Notes: generated by a model not told the origin, from the sequence alone. Shown: positions 1 through 8,516, numbered from the stretch's first letter. The stretch: DNA of 32,203 nt from an uncultured Ruminococcus sp. (GCA_902761375.1 CACWKB010000023.1:1-32203), one strand, 5' to 3'. Numbers and translations are program-made.

Positions 1-2070
1 GCCGTTGCGCGCGCGGTAGGCGGCGCGGTACTCGTTGATAACGGTCGCGGCGAACACGGGCTTGGAAATGACACTGTCCACGCCGACCCGCTTTGCCTCC
101 TCGGCGATGTCGTCGCGGTCATAGGCGGTGAGGATGATGATCGCGGAGTCGTTGCCGACGATCGCGCGGATACGCCTTGCGGTCTCGACGCCGTCCTGCT
201 CGGGCATCCTCCAGTCCGAAAGGATGAGGCTGTAGGGCTCGCGCCTCGCGTTGCGCAGCTTGACCATCTTGATCGCTTCCTCGCCCGAGAGCGCGGTCTC
301 GCAGTTGACGCCCGACTGCTCGAGCGCATGCCTTGCCTGCTCGCAGGCGTCCGGGTCGTCGTCGATGATCAGCGCGTCGATCTCGCCGGGCGGCAAGCCG
401 TCGCTCTGATCGCTCCTGCGTTCGGAATCCTTGAGCGTGACCGTCACGGTGAATTCGGTGCCGACGCCCTTTTCGCTCTCGACCGAGATGTTGCCGCTCA
501 TCAGCTCGACAAGGTTTTTGGTGATCGACATTCCGAGTCCGGTGCTGCCGTATCTGATCGAGGAGCCGGACTCCTCCTGGCTGAAGCTGTCGAAGATCTT
601 GGGGATGAACTCCTTGCTCATTCCGATGCCGTTGTCCTTCATTATCAGTCTCAGCGTCGATTTTCCGTCAAAGCGCGCCGTGCGCTCGACGATGAAGTCC
701 ACCTCGCCGCCCTCGGGAGTGAATTTGACCGAGTTGCCGAGGATGTTGATGATTATCTGGCGAAGCTTCATGTCGTCGCCGATGTAGTATTCGTCCACCT
801 CGCCGACTACCCTGCAGTTGTAGGTGAGTCCCTTTTCGCGGCACTGACCGCTGATTATCGTGTTGACCTGCTCGAGCGTCTTGGCAAAGGAGAACTCCTC
901 GTTCCTTATCGTCATGCGCCCGGATTCTATGCGAGACATATCGAGGATGTCGTTGATGATCCTGAGCAGGTGCTGAGCCGAAACTCCGATCTTCTCGAGG
1001 TAATCGCGCGTGGTCGGGGGAAGGTCGCCGTCGCTGAGCGCGATATTGTCGAGACCGATTATCGCGTTCATCGGGGTGCGTATCTCGTGGCTCATGTTCG
1101 AGAGGAAGGTGGTCTTGGCGCGGTTTGCCTCCTTAGCCGCCGCCAGCGCCTCGCTGAGCGTCACGCTCTGTCTGCTCTGGGCGGCTCTGGCGTCCTCGAG
1201 GCTCTGGGCGTAGTCGCGGATGTCGTTGCCCATCTTTGCCACGGCGTTAGAAAGCGACTCTACCTCGTTGCCCGAATGCAGCTCAGGCACGTTGAGCACC
1301 AGCTCCTCCGGGGATTTTTTGAGGTGGCTTATCGCGGCGAATTCGGATACGGCTCCCTCGAGCTTCTGTATCGGCCGCGTGACGTTGACTTGGAGCCACC
1401 AAATGAAGAGTACGGTGAAGATGATACACACAATGATCGCCGCGGCGAGCCTCAGCAGCACCTGGCGGAAAAGCTCGCTGTGGATCGCGTCGATGTTGAG
1501 GTCGACGCACAGCGCCGCGATTTTTTTGCCCTCGGAGTCGTACAGCGGCAGCAGACCGGTGTATTCGTCGCCGCGCTCGGACTTATTGCTGAAGAAGGTG
1601 AGCTCTCCGCTGTTGTAGGCGTTGAGGTAATCCCCGAGCGATTCGGGAGGATAGAGCTCTCCGCAGAGGGCGTTGAGCTGCTAATGCTTGAAGTTTGCCT
1701 CGGCGTATTCCTCGCTGCTCACACCGTTGATCACGTTCTGCAGCTCGGCGCCGTCCTCTGTGCTCAGCGGAATGACGATATAGATATAATCGAGCCTGAC
1801 GTTGTCCTTGTAGCAGTCGAGCAGCTCCTGGAGATCGTCGTATTTTTCGGATTTCTGTCCCGTTTCAATGCATTTTTCGAGATCGTCCGCATCGATGTGA
1901 TGCGATACGTGGTGAAGGATACCCTCCGCGTATTCCTCGTAGGCGCCGTACAAAGTGTCCTTGAGTGAAAAATAGTTTACAATACCGAGTGTAAGACAAA
2001 GCACAAATACAAAGAGTACGCAGCCGATGAGAATACTTCTTTTCAACGGATGACCGATTGTGCTCTTCAT
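1..2070 (-). pseudogene. Hybrid sensor histidine kinase, interrupted by an in-frame TAG; runs off the window at its C-terminus
   Basis: Membrane sensor kinase that would phosphorylate itself and its own receiver domain. Reading down the minus strand from ATG 2070, there is a first membrane segment (about residues 12-35), an extracytoplasmic sensor region, a second membrane segment at about 1370-1440 and a HAMP-like VTRPI stretch. The HisKA H-box SHEIRTPMNAIIG follows, with His at codon 328. Next come an ATPase domain (N-box near 735, DNGIGM near 630, GLGMS near 530) and a receiver domain with phospho-acceptor Asp in SDWRMP near 215. Codon 130 (1681-1683) is TAG. Downstream of it the same frame stays open to base 1, and every kinase motif lies after the stop. 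An AAGGCGGTG ribosome site precedes the start. As written, translation would give only a 129-residue sensor fragment. A nonsense mutation, a sequencing error or readthrough are all possible. Family assignment is firm; functional status is not. Confidence 0.85.
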
Positions 2071-2143
2071 GTGATTTCACCGCCTTAATGATACAATATT
2101 GTTCTTTTATCGGCATTTATACTTACTCATTTTTTTCAGTAAC

Positions 2144-2149
2144 ATTATA
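2144..2149 (-). promoter_or_regulatory. Probable -10 box for the sensor kinase gene
   Basis: The minus strand reads TATAAT here, about 75 bases before the kinase start. Only a weak -35 (TAGCAA) lies 17 bases upstream, so this is a modest call. The 2150-2245 spacer is AT-rich and shows no gene. Confidence 0.4.
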
Positions 2150-2247
2150 TCATATCTTTGTTTAAATTGCTATACCTAAAATTAAAATAGCAGAACTTCA
2201 TATACGATATAGCAAAAAATGCAAAAAAAATTAACATCACAATGAAT

Positions 2248-2276
2248 AAAAAAAGGAACGGCGAAAAACCGTTCCT
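2248..2276 (-). terminator. Intrinsic terminator after the membrane-anchored secreted protein gene
   Basis: The minus strand forms a perfect 8-bp stem (AGGAACGG with CCGTTCCT, 2254-2261 and 2269-2276) with a 7-base loop, followed by seven T. It sits 21 bases past the stop codon at 2298. Confidence 0.85.
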
Positions 2277-2297
2277 GATGAATACTGAGATTGCAGC

Positions 2298-3623
2298 TTA
2301 TTTCTGCTTTTTCTTGCGGATGACGATCACTGCGACGACTGCGGCGGCGATCACGACGACGCCGATAGCTATCCAGATGAAGATGCAGACGCCCAGCGGA
2401 TGAGGGCAGAAGTGACAGAGTCCGCACTCGTCCTTTTTCTCGGCGGGCTCGCCGTCGCCGTCGTCGGCTTCGGTATCGTCCTCAACGGCTCCGTCGCCGC
2501 GCCTGATCTCGGTGGTCACAAAGGTCTCGATCTCGGAGTATTCCGAGTAAACATCGTCGACGCCGGGCTGACCGCAGAAGTATCTGCAGCGCAGCTCGAT
2601 CTCGGTGCCGTCGGGTACGACCGGGTGCTTATCGTTTGCGAGGTGCAGCAGCGCGCACTCGAGCTCGCCGGTGCGGATCTCGGTGTCGGTGTTGCCCATC
2701 TCGATCCAATCCGTGTCGCCCTTGACCCTCGCCTCGGTCTCAACGCGGACAGTACCGCCCTTCGAGGTGACCGCGACCGCTTTTGCGGTGAGGTCGTCGG
2801 GTACGGTCAGCGTAAAGGCGGCGACGGGGTTGCCGTTGAAGTCCTTGTCGGTCATGTGCAGGTCGGTGATATCGGGAGCCGGCAGGTCTGCGGCGGTGAG
2901 AGCGCCCGAGCTCACGGCGTCCTTGCCGGAGCCCACGGTCTCGGACCAGCCGGAGTAGCCGCTGACCTCAAAGCCGTCGCTGCCGGTCTTCATCTCGAGC
3001 AGCACAAAGCGCGCGCGGGCGTAGATGGTGTGCTTGGTAAAGTCGATCTTCAGCTCCTCGTTTTCGGTGTCATAGGTGTATTGCTCGGGGCGGAGCTGAT
3101 CCTTGATGCCGGGAGTTTGGGTCTCGGGGTTGCCGTTGAAGCGATCGTCGTTGGGCACGCCGCGGAAAACCCAGGTCTCGCAGACCGTATTGCCGAAATC
3201 GGGACCGCAGTCTACAACATCCCAGTCGCTTACGCGGCTGTTGCCGTTTTCATCGCAGCCGAAGCCGAACTGAGGCGTATAGTCCCAGTATTTTGTGTAG
3301 TGCCAGCCCGAAACGCTGTCGTTCTCGTCGTCGAGCGCCCAGTCCATCTGGAGCGTGATGTAGATATCGGACAGACCGTAGGGCTTGAGAAAATCCTCGC
3401 CGTTCTCGGCGGCATAGTATTGCTCAAAGAATCTCAGGGTGTCGTTGTCGATGCTGTAGGCAAAGCCGTGGGTGGTGGGGCTGTCGCCGCCGTCAAGATA
3501 GGTCAGAGAAACATGCGCCGGAGCCTTCAGCTCAAACGGGAGCTTCTCGGCAGCCGCCGCCGAAAACGGCAGACAGGCAAGGGCGACAATACCGGCAAGC
3601 GCGCAGGATATCAGCTTTTTCAT
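2298..3623 (-). CDS. Secreted protein with C-terminal membrane anchor and Cys-rich pre-anchor motif
   Basis: I do not recognise the ectodomain. The 441-residue product has an N-terminal signal peptide (MKKLISCALAGIVALAC, cleavage after about AAAA-EK). An extracellular region of about 350 residues is rich in aromatic residues and beta-type sequence, and contains a stretch around residues 240-350 that may be fibronectin-like. An acidic linker (VEDDTEADDGDGEP) follows, then CGLCHFCPHPLGVC directly before one hydrophobic helix and an RKKKQK tail. Positive charges after the helix place the tail in the cytoplasm and the rest outside. The gene has its own promoter (3689-3717) and terminator (2248-2276), so it is probably monocistronic. 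A surface-exposed role is inferred; no enzyme motif is visible. Confidence 0.85.
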   Translation of the reverse strand: MKKLISCALAGIVALACLPFSAAAAEKLPFELKAPAHVSLTYLDGGDSPTTHGFAYSIDNDTLRFFEQYYAAENGEDFLKPYGLSDIYITLQMDWALDDENDSVSGWHYTKYWDYTPQFGFGCDENGNSRVSDWDVVDCGPDFGNTVCETWVFRGVPNDDRFNGNPETQTPGIKDQLRPEQYTYDTENEELKIDFTKHTIYARARFVLLEMKTGSDGFEVSGYSGWSETVGSGKDAVSSGALTAADLPAPDITDLHMTDKDFNGNPVAAFTLTVPDDLTAKAVAVTSKGGTVRVETEARVKGDTDWIEMGNTDTEIRTGELECALLHLANDKHPVVPDGTEIELRCRYFCGQPGVDDVYSEYSEIETFVTTEIRRGDGAVEDDTEADDGDGEPAEKKDECGLCHFCPHPLGVCIFIWIAIGVVVIAAAVVAVIVIRKKKQK

Positions 3624-3688
3624 GAGGGGTACCTTCCTTTTTTCAGTATTGAGCCGCCGAGTAAAAGCCTCGGCAGGTCTATATCAAA

Positions 3689-3717
3689 ATAGTATCATGT
3701 AATCGCTGATTTGTCAA
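3689..3717 (-). promoter_or_regulatory. Sigma-A type promoter of the 2298-3623 gene
   Basis: Minus strand: TTGACA (3712-3717), 17-base spacer, TACTAT (3689-3694). It lies about 65 bases before the start codon. Confidence 0.75.
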
Positions 3718-3758
3718 TTTGAATATCGCCGTTCGCTCGTTTATTTTCCAAATACCTC

Positions 3759-3787
3759 TTGACAATTACCGTAAAACAGGGTAAAAT
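3759..3787 (+). promoter_or_regulatory. Promoter of tRNA-Ser
   Basis: TTGACA (3759-3764), 17-base spacer, TAAAAT (3782-3787), 22 bases before the mature tRNA. A near-consensus sigma-A promoter. Confidence 0.8.
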
Positions 3788-3809
3788 AGGAAACTGTAAT
3801 ATGAAATAC

Positions 3810-3898
3810 GGAGACGTATCGAAGTGGTCATAACGGGACTGACTCGAAATCAGTTGTACCTCACGGTACCGTGGGTTCGAATCCCACCGTCTCCGCCA
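3810..3898 (+). tRNA. tRNA-Ser(CGA)
   Basis: Acceptor arms GGAGACG (3810-3816) and CGTCTCC (3888-3894) pair fully, with discriminator G and an encoded CCA (3896-3898). The anticodon stem ACTGA/TCAGT encloses loop CTCGAAA, giving anticodon CGA (3845-3847), which reads UCG serine codons. The GGTTCGAATCC T-arm is present, and the long variable arm and 89-nt length fit a class II serine tRNA. Confidence 0.95.
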
Positions 3899-3901
3899 GA
3901 A

Positions 3902-3937
3902 AAGCCCCTCGGATAAAACCGGGGGGCTTATTTTATT
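3902..3937 (+). terminator. Terminator of tRNA-Ser
   Basis: An 11-bp stem (3902-3912 with 3919-3929, one G-U) with loop ATAAAA, followed by a T-rich tail, starts 4 bases after the tRNA CCA. Confidence 0.85.
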
Positions 3938-3999
3938 GTTGATACGGATAAACCGGCACGTACTTGGTCTGAGTCCGTATAAAAACAAATTATTAGGTA

Positions 4000-4028
4000 T
4001 TGCAAAAAGATTTTATTAGATGTATACT
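4000..4028 (+). promoter_or_regulatory. Promoter of the 4061 lipoprotein gene
   Basis: TTGCAA (4000-4005), 17-base spacer, TATACT (4023-4028), about 32 bases before the start codon. Confidence 0.65.
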
Positions 4029-4060
4029 ATTCTTATCTTATAAAGAGGGGTGCTGTCTTT

Positions 4061-5191
4061 ATGAAAAAGCTTATTGTTTTGCTGACCCTATCGGCGGTCG
4101 CGCTTTCCTTTGCGGCTTGCGGCGACGGAAAACCCGACGCAGGCGTTTCCGCCACCGAAGCCGCTGCTACCGCGGTCGCCGCTACCGAGGCAGGCACCAC
4201 CGCGGATGACTCGGCGGATAAGATAACCATAGTTCCCACCGCCGCCTCCGGCTTGAAGCTTGTCGAAAAGGATACCGAAGCGTTCACCATGCAGATACCC
4301 GAGGGCTGGGAGCTGCGCTACGGCTGGGACGGAGAAAAGCTGCTGATGATCCGGGTATACGACCCCGAACAGCCGGTCAACCAGATTTTTTACGCGACCG
4401 ATATGGTTCCCTTCATGAAGAACCAAAAGAGCGCCGATATGTACGCCGCCTCGGGGATGAAGCTGTTCAGCGAGGCGCCGATCCTCGACCCGCCGAAAAA
4501 CGAGACCCTGTTCAAGCAGATACCCAAGCTGCGCACCTACTTTCTTGACACGAAGAAGCTTGAGGCAAGCGCCGAGCTCATCCCGGAGATGTATAATTTT
4601 CAACTGCTGGAAAGCATGAACGCAAACTCGGCATATAAGGACGACAGCTTCGACGACAGCGTCATCTACGGTACCTTCAGGACTGCCGACGCGAGCGCAG
4701 AGGGCGAGGGCATCGGCTTTGGTGCGATCGTTGATCTTTACGGCAATATGGAGAGCCCGCTTTACGGCGAAGATATGTCGTATTACAACGTGTATAGCTT
4801 TACAGCCATAACCTCGGTAAAGGATGAATTCGTCAATTACCAGGACATCCTCTGCAAATCTTTCTCCACGCTGAATATCAAGCAGGAGTTCATCGATCTG
4901 TCGCTGAAAAACAGCGAGGATAACTTTGGGGCTTTTCAGGAGATCAACGCCTCGATCGCGGCTTCGTATTACAGCTACAACAACGCGTGGCTCGCAAGGT
5001 CGCAGTCCTCGGATATCGCCCGCCAGAAGCAGAGCGACGCGACGCTCGGCTACGAAAGAGTGTACGATACCGAGACCGGAGAGATCTACAAGGCTTATAA
5101 CGGATTCACGGACGATTACACCGGCTCGCGCTACCAGCCCATCACGGACGATATGTATTTTCAGGGCTGGAGCGGATATATCGAGAAGTAA
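4061..5191 (+). CDS. Lipoprotein of unknown function
   Basis: This 376-residue exported lipoprotein opens with a short charged region (MKK), a hydrophobic stretch and the lipobox SFAAC, so Cys20 should be lipidated and the protein held on the outer face of the membrane. An Ala/Thr/Glu-rich low-complexity linker (about residues 25-50) precedes a folded region starting near LVEKDTEAFTMQIPEGWELRYGW, which resembles the opening of PsbP/DUF-type domains found in Clostridia lipoproteins. The C-terminal third has a QxEINASIAASYYSYNNAW-like helical part and a Tyr/Gly-rich end. I cannot assign a ligand or reaction. Start choice: AGAGGGG lies 11 bases upstream and the signal peptide begins directly at this ATG. 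It is transcribed alone; the spacer after it holds an 85-bp palindromic repeat. Confidence 0.88.
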   Translation: MKKLIVLLTLSAVALSFAACGDGKPDAGVSATEAAATAVAATEAGTTADDSADKITIVPTAASGLKLVEKDTEAFTMQIPEGWELRYGWDGEKLLMIRVYDPEQPVNQIFYATDMVPFMKNQKSADMYAASGMKLFSEAPILDPPKNETLFKQIPKLRTYFLDTKKLEASAELIPEMYNFQLLESMNANSAYKDDSFDDSVIYGTFRTADASAEGEGIGFGAIVDLYGNMESPLYGEDMSYYNVYSFTAITSVKDEFVNYQDILCKSFSTLNIKQEFIDLSLKNSEDNFGAFQEINASIAASYYSYNNAWLARSQSSDIARQKQSDATLGYERVYDTETGEIYKAYNGFTDDYTGSRYQPITDDMYFQGWSGYIEK

Positions 5192-5248
5192 ATGAACGAA
5201 GTGTTCATGAAAAGGAGCGCTTTGTTTCACATCCCAAAAGTACAGAAT

Positions 5249-5333
5249 CGTAGGGAGCGGTCTCGGCCGCCCCGCCGATTGAGCATAAAAGGCTCGATCA
5301 TAACCCTCGGGTCGTTCGAGACCGACCCATACA
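5249..5333. repeat. 85-bp palindromic intergenic element, copy 1
   Basis: The element starts GTAGGGAGCGGTCTCGGCC and ends GGTCGTTCGAGACCGACCC. It aligns over its full 85 bases with the reverse complement of the element at 22942-23026. Partial copies occur at 27847-27872 (left half) and near 25605-25620 (right edge). It carries no reading frame and can fold on itself. Confidence 0.8.
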
Positions 5334-5349
5334 GTAATATGTGACAGAA

Positions 5350-5395
5350 AAAAGAGGCTTGGCTCTTACTCGAAAATTGAGTTTGAGCCAAGCCC
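5350..5395 (-). terminator. Terminator of rmuC, possibly bidirectional
   Basis: Arms GGCTTGGCTC (5356-5365) and GAGCCAAGCC (5385-5394) with an inner ACTC/GAGT pairing. On the minus strand the stem is followed by TCTTTTTT. It begins 2 bases past the rmuC stop codon. The same hairpin plus about 30 bases of flank recurs at 25620-25685. Confidence 0.8.
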
Positions 5396-5396
5396 T

Positions 5397-6752
5397 TTAT
5401 TGTTCATCAACTTCATCCTCGAAAAGCGCCGGAGCGTCGGCGTTGGTCTGAACGCTCCTGAGCTTGCGCTGTATCTGGCGGGTGCGCGCTCCCACAAGCT
5501 TGTCGAGCTCATCGTCAGCCTGCTTCAGCCGATTTCGGGTGGCTTCAAGAACCTTTCCGAACTTATCGAACTCGGTTTTGACCGAGCTCAGCAGATCCCA
5601 GACCTCGGCGCTGCGCTTTTGGACGGTCAGGGTGCGGAAGCCCATCTGCAGCGAGTTGAGCAGAGCCGCCATAGTGCTCGGACCCGCGATGTTGACCTTG
5701 TACTCGCGCTGGAGCACCTCGACCATGCCTCGGTTGACAACCTCGCTGTACAGCCCCTCGAACGGCAGGAACATTATCGCAAAATCCGTGGTGTTGGGCG
5801 GGTCGATGTACTTGTCGCGGATGTCCTTCGCCTCGCTTTTGATCGTGGCGATCAGCGCCTTTGCCGCCGCGTCGACGTTCGCCTTGTCGCCCGATTCCAT
5901 CGCGTCGCGCAGGGCGGTGTAGGTGTCGCCCGGGAATTTGGAGTCGATCGGAAGGTAGATGAAGCTGTCGTCCTCCTTCGAGGGCAGCTTGACCGCGAAT
6001 TCAACTACGTTTTTGGAGCCCTTCTTGGTGGCGATATTCTCGTCGTACTGCTCGGGGGAGAGTATCTCGCGCAGGATGCTGCCGAGCTGGATCTCTCCGA
6101 GGATGCCGCGCGTCTTGACGTTTGAGAGCACCTTTTTGAGGTCGCCCACGCCGACCGCGAGGGTCTGCATCTCGCCCAAGCCCTTGTAGACCTGCTCCAG
6201 CCTCTCGTTCACCAGCGAGAAGCTGCGGTTCATCTTCTCCTCGAGCGTCTTTTGCAGCTTTTCGTCGACCGTCCGGCGCATTTCCTCGAGTCGGGCGTTG
6301 TTGTCGTCGCGTATCTGACGGAGCTGCTTTTCGGTGACGTCGCGGTTTTGGTTGAGCTGAGCCTCCAGCGTGGTGCGGTTCTGCTCCAGACCGTCGATCA
6401 CGCTGCGCCGAATGCTCTCGAGCCTGCGCTCTGTCGACTCCGACAGGACGTTCATCCTGTCCTCGAGCTTGTCGAGCCGCTCGCCTTGGCTGCGGGTGAA
6501 GCTGCGCTGGTTGTCGGAGACCATGTCGCCCATGTTCTTGATCGAGCTCTGGGTCTGGGCGTTCAGCTCGCTGCGCAGATTGCTGTTGCTGCGTTCGAGC
6601 TCGTCGCGCACGGCAGGCAGCACCTCGCCCTTGACCGAGACGGCGATCTCATCGGTCGAAAGGGATTTTTGATTCTTTCTTAGAATTATAATCAACAGCG
6701 CGATCAGCAGGATGATTATGATAACGCCGATCGCAAGCAATGCGTATTCCAT
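5397..6752 (-). CDS. rmuC: DNA recombination protein RmuC
   Basis: RmuC family protein, a membrane-tethered member of the PD-(D/E)XK nuclease-like group, linked in Escherichia coli to limiting inversions at short inverted repeats. The 451 residues comprise an N-terminal membrane helix (residues 4-26), a long charged coiled coil (about 30-200), and the RmuC core with VVEFAVKLPS, YLPIDSKFPGD and FLPFEGLYSEVV, ending in a second helical segment. Length and domain order are typical for the family. An AGAGGTG site lies 8-10 bases before ATG 6752. The gene stands alone with its own terminator. Given the family's proposed role, its position beside dense inverted-repeat spacers is notable but probably coincidental. 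Confidence 0.95.
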   Translation of the reverse strand: MEYALLAIGVIIIILLIALLIIILRKNQKSLSTDEIAVSVKGEVLPAVRDELERSNSNLRSELNAQTQSSIKNMGDMVSDNQRSFTRSQGERLDKLEDRMNVLSESTERRLESIRRSVIDGLEQNRTTLEAQLNQNRDVTEKQLRQIRDDNNARLEEMRRTVDEKLQKTLEEKMNRSFSLVNERLEQVYKGLGEMQTLAVGVGDLKKVLSNVKTRGILGEIQLGSILREILSPEQYDENIATKKGSKNVVEFAVKLPSKEDDSFIYLPIDSKFPGDTYTALRDAMESGDKANVDAAAKALIATIKSEAKDIRDKYIDPPNTTDFAIMFLPFEGLYSEVVNRGMVEVLQREYKVNIAGPSTMAALLNSLQMGFRTLTVQKRSAEVWDLLSSVKTEFDKFGKVLEATRNRLKQADDELDKLVGARTRQIQRKLRSVQTNADAPALFEDEVDEQ

Positions 6753-6828
6753 GTATGATCACCTCTTGCTTATAATAGCACAGGAGGTGAGGTAATGTCA
6801 AATGTTAGGGGATAGGGGGGATGGGAAT

Positions 6829-6866
6829 GGACAATTGAAAATTGAAAATGGAAAATGGAAAATTGC
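6829..6866. repeat. TTGAAAATTGAAAATGG short tandem repeats
   Basis: Several copies of a 7-10 bp AATTGAAAATGG-type unit. Similar short tracts occur at about 10769-10785 and 32081-32112, the latter on the opposite strand. They sit at the edges of other spacer repeats. Confidence 0.6.
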
Positions 6867-6915
6867 GGTACAGTAGCTGATTTGTAATGCTGTATGCTTA
6901 TGATCAGAGTTCTTC

Positions 6916-7037
6916 GTAGGGGCAGACCCATGTGTCTGCCCTCTGCGCCGAGCTTTCCTTTCATACCGATTTTTGATTGGAAAACATTGCATCCTATACG
7001 GGCGGACACGCGGGTCCGCCCCTACCGGACGTTAGGT
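6916..7037. repeat. Two GGGGCAGACC/GGTCCGCCCC palindromic spacer elements
   Basis: The first hairpin pairs GGGCAGACCCATG with its near-complement in CATGTGTCTGCCC at 6918-6946. The second pairs GGGCGGACACGCG with CGGGTCCGCCC near 7000-7021. The first recurs in inverse orientation at about 31690-31728, next to the same ACCGGACGTT sequence. No gene is visible in this stretch. Confidence 0.65.
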
Positions 7038-7046
7038 TTTATCGAA

Positions 7047-7138
7047 TAACGTTTACATTTAACGGTTGCCGCCTGCCATGTAAATCCTCCGTCACGGCGC
7101 AGAGCGCCGTGCCACCTCCTTTAACAAAGGAGGCTTTT
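7047..7138 (-). repeat. GCCTCC-TTTGTTAAA-GGAGG dispersed element, copy 1
   Basis: A 92-bp sequence containing the hairpins CCTCCTTTAACAAAGGAGG and CACGGCGCAGAGCGCCGTG. It is the reverse complement, with few changes, of 27932-28022. A shortened copy lies at 10847-10885. Confidence 0.8.
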
Positions 7139-7178
7139 TCTTCTCTATCATACGTTCGCAGTCGAGAATGTTTTAAGG

Positions 7179-7604
7179 GCGAAGCAAAACATACCTTTCC
7201 TAACTCGCTTCGTAGGAATTAGATGGAGAGTACGATAGTGGATGAAGCTTTCCAAAATAACCGTCATCTATCAGAGATTCCTAAAAAGCGAAGCAAAGCA
7301 TACTTTTCCTAACTCGCCTCGTAAGAGTCAGATGGAGAGTATGATAGCGGATGAAGTTCTCCAATAAAACCATCATCTATCAGAGATTCCTAAAAAGCGA
7401 AGCAAAGCATACTTTTCCTAACTCGCCTCGTAAGAGTCAGATGGAGAGTATGATAGTTCCAAAATAACCATCATCTATCAGAGATTCCTAAAAAGCGAAG
7501 CAAAGCATACTTTTCCTAACTCGCCTCGTCGATGCCAGATGGAGAGTATGATAGCGGATGAAGTTCTCCAATAAAACCGTCATCTATCAGAGATTCCTAA
7601 AAAA
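7179..7604. repeat. Four tandem 109-bp repeat units
   Basis: Units begin with GCGAAGCAAA at 7179, 7288, 7397 and 7495 (spacings 109, 109 and 98). The third unit lacks an 11-base piece around GCGGATGAAG. Each unit holds two imperfect inverted repeats: CATACTTTTCC with GGAGAGTATG, and GATAGCGGATGA with TCATCTATC. Unit 1 is the most diverged. The last unit runs into the 3' end of the S1-domain gene and supplies its stop codon. The rest of the 6753-7586 spacer contains only the repeats listed here. Confidence 0.9.
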
Positions 7605-8516
7605 AGATTGGACGGTTTTTTGGCAGTTGGGCGGGGAATAGAGGAAGTGGTCAAGATGGCGAGCCTTGCAGTAATAGACGGGCTCCGAGGGCTTGTATTG
7701 GTAGTCAAAGACGTCGATGATGATGAGCTTAATCTTCATCTTTTCGGGGATGATGCTCTTGATGAATACGCTCGCCTGCTGACCAGCCCTGACGCCCTCG
7801 CGGGTCTCAGCAAGCCCTGCGAGGTTCGGCGCGAGCTCCACGAAGGCTCCGTAGTTTTCGACACTGCGCACAACGCCCGAGACTGTCTCTCCGGCTGAAA
7901 AGCGGGCGGCGTTCTCCTCCCAGGTGCCGAGCAGCTCCTTGTGGCTGAGGCTTATCCTGCCGTTCTCGATCGAGCGGATCACCGCGCGGATATCCATTCC
8001 GACGGTGAAGCGCTCCCTCGGGTGCTCGATGCGCGACACTGAGATCGAGTCGATGGGCAGCAGGGCGACGATTCCGCAGCCGACGTCGGCGAATGCCCCG
8101 AAGCTCTCGAGGTGGGTAATCCGCGCGTTCACGACGTCGCCGGCGCGCAGCTTGAAGATGTATTCCTCCAGACAGCGCCGCTGCGCCTTTTCGCGCGAGA
8201 GCAGGGCGTATTCCGCGCCGTTCTCGTCGGTGAGGATGTCGGTCACGATAAAGCAGACGGGGCGGTTCACGCGCGAGATCACCGCGATGTCGCGCACACT
8301 GCCCTCGCGGATGCCGAGCGCACCTTCCTCGCGCGGTATCACGCCGCGCATACAGCCGAGCGCTACACCGAGGTTGTGCCGCGCGTCGCAGCAGTCGGCT
8401 CTCGCCTCGAGTATCCTGCCGGTTTTCATCGCCTCGCGCAGATATGACGGATCGCTCTGAAAACGCCTGTTTTCTTCCTCAAATATCCGCTTTCCCTCCG
8501 GTAAGTATTCTGTCAT
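7587..8516 (-). CDS. S1-domain RNA-binding protein (ribosomal protein S1-like)
   Basis: A 309-residue protein with S1/OB-fold repeats, expected to bind mRNA or ribosomes in the cytoplasm. A first, diverged OB-like segment covers about residues 30-110. A clear S1 domain follows at about 124-190 (AGDVVNARITHLESFGAFADVG, RAVIRSIENGRISLSHKEL). A third lies at about 205-275 (GETVSGVVRSVENYGAFVELAPNLAGL). It is shorter than classical RpsA, which has 4-6 domains, and resembles the short S1 homologues of Clostridia. Start choice: an upstream ATG at 8543 is in frame, but TTAGGAGGT lies between it and ATG 8516, at good spacing for the latter. The last six residues (SFFRNL) and the stop lie in or beside the tandem repeat array, so the native C-terminus may have been altered. 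Confidence 0.85.
   Translation of the reverse strand: MTEYLPEGKRIFEEENRRFQSDPSYLREAMKTGRILEARADCCDARHNLGVALGCMRGVIPREEGALGIREGSVRDIAVISRVNRPVCFIVTDILTDENGAEYALLSREKAQRRCLEEYIFKLRAGDVVNARITHLESFGAFADVGCGIVALLPIDSISVSRIEHPRERFTVGMDIRAVIRSIENGRISLSHKELLGTWEENAARFSAGETVSGVVRSVENYGAFVELAPNLAGLAETREGVRAGQQASVFIKSIIPEKMKIKLIIIDVFDYQYKPSEPVYYCKARHLDHFLYSPPNCQKTVQSFFRNL

Noticed and set aside
1681..1683. General TAG recoding (for example pyrrolysine) to explain the kinase stop
   Set aside because: TAG ends other genes in the window (25151-25543, 30398-31684, 17608-17775), and no pylT or pylS is visible here.
328..1968. Long plus-strand open frame of 546 codons
   Set aside because: It is the antisense of the sensor kinase, whose motifs on the minus strand are unmistakable; the plus frame has no domain and no ribosome site.
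2400..3692. Long plus-strand open frame opposite the secreted protein gene
   Set aside because: Antisense shadow caused by GC-rich codons; the minus-strand gene has a signal peptide, anchor, promoter and terminator.
3695..3988. 97-codon minus-strand frame with a WDSNPRY-like peptide
   Set aside because: This is the classic false translation of a tRNA gene (tRNA-Ser at 3810-3898) read on the wrong strand.
6977..7222. 81-codon plus-strand frame in the repeat block
   Set aside because: It spans three unrelated spacer repeats and has no ribosome site or conserved sequence.
7179..7604. Regular repeats considered as a CRISPR array
   Set aside because: The repeated unit is 109 bp with no unique spacers between copies and no cas genes nearby; it is a simple tandem repeat.
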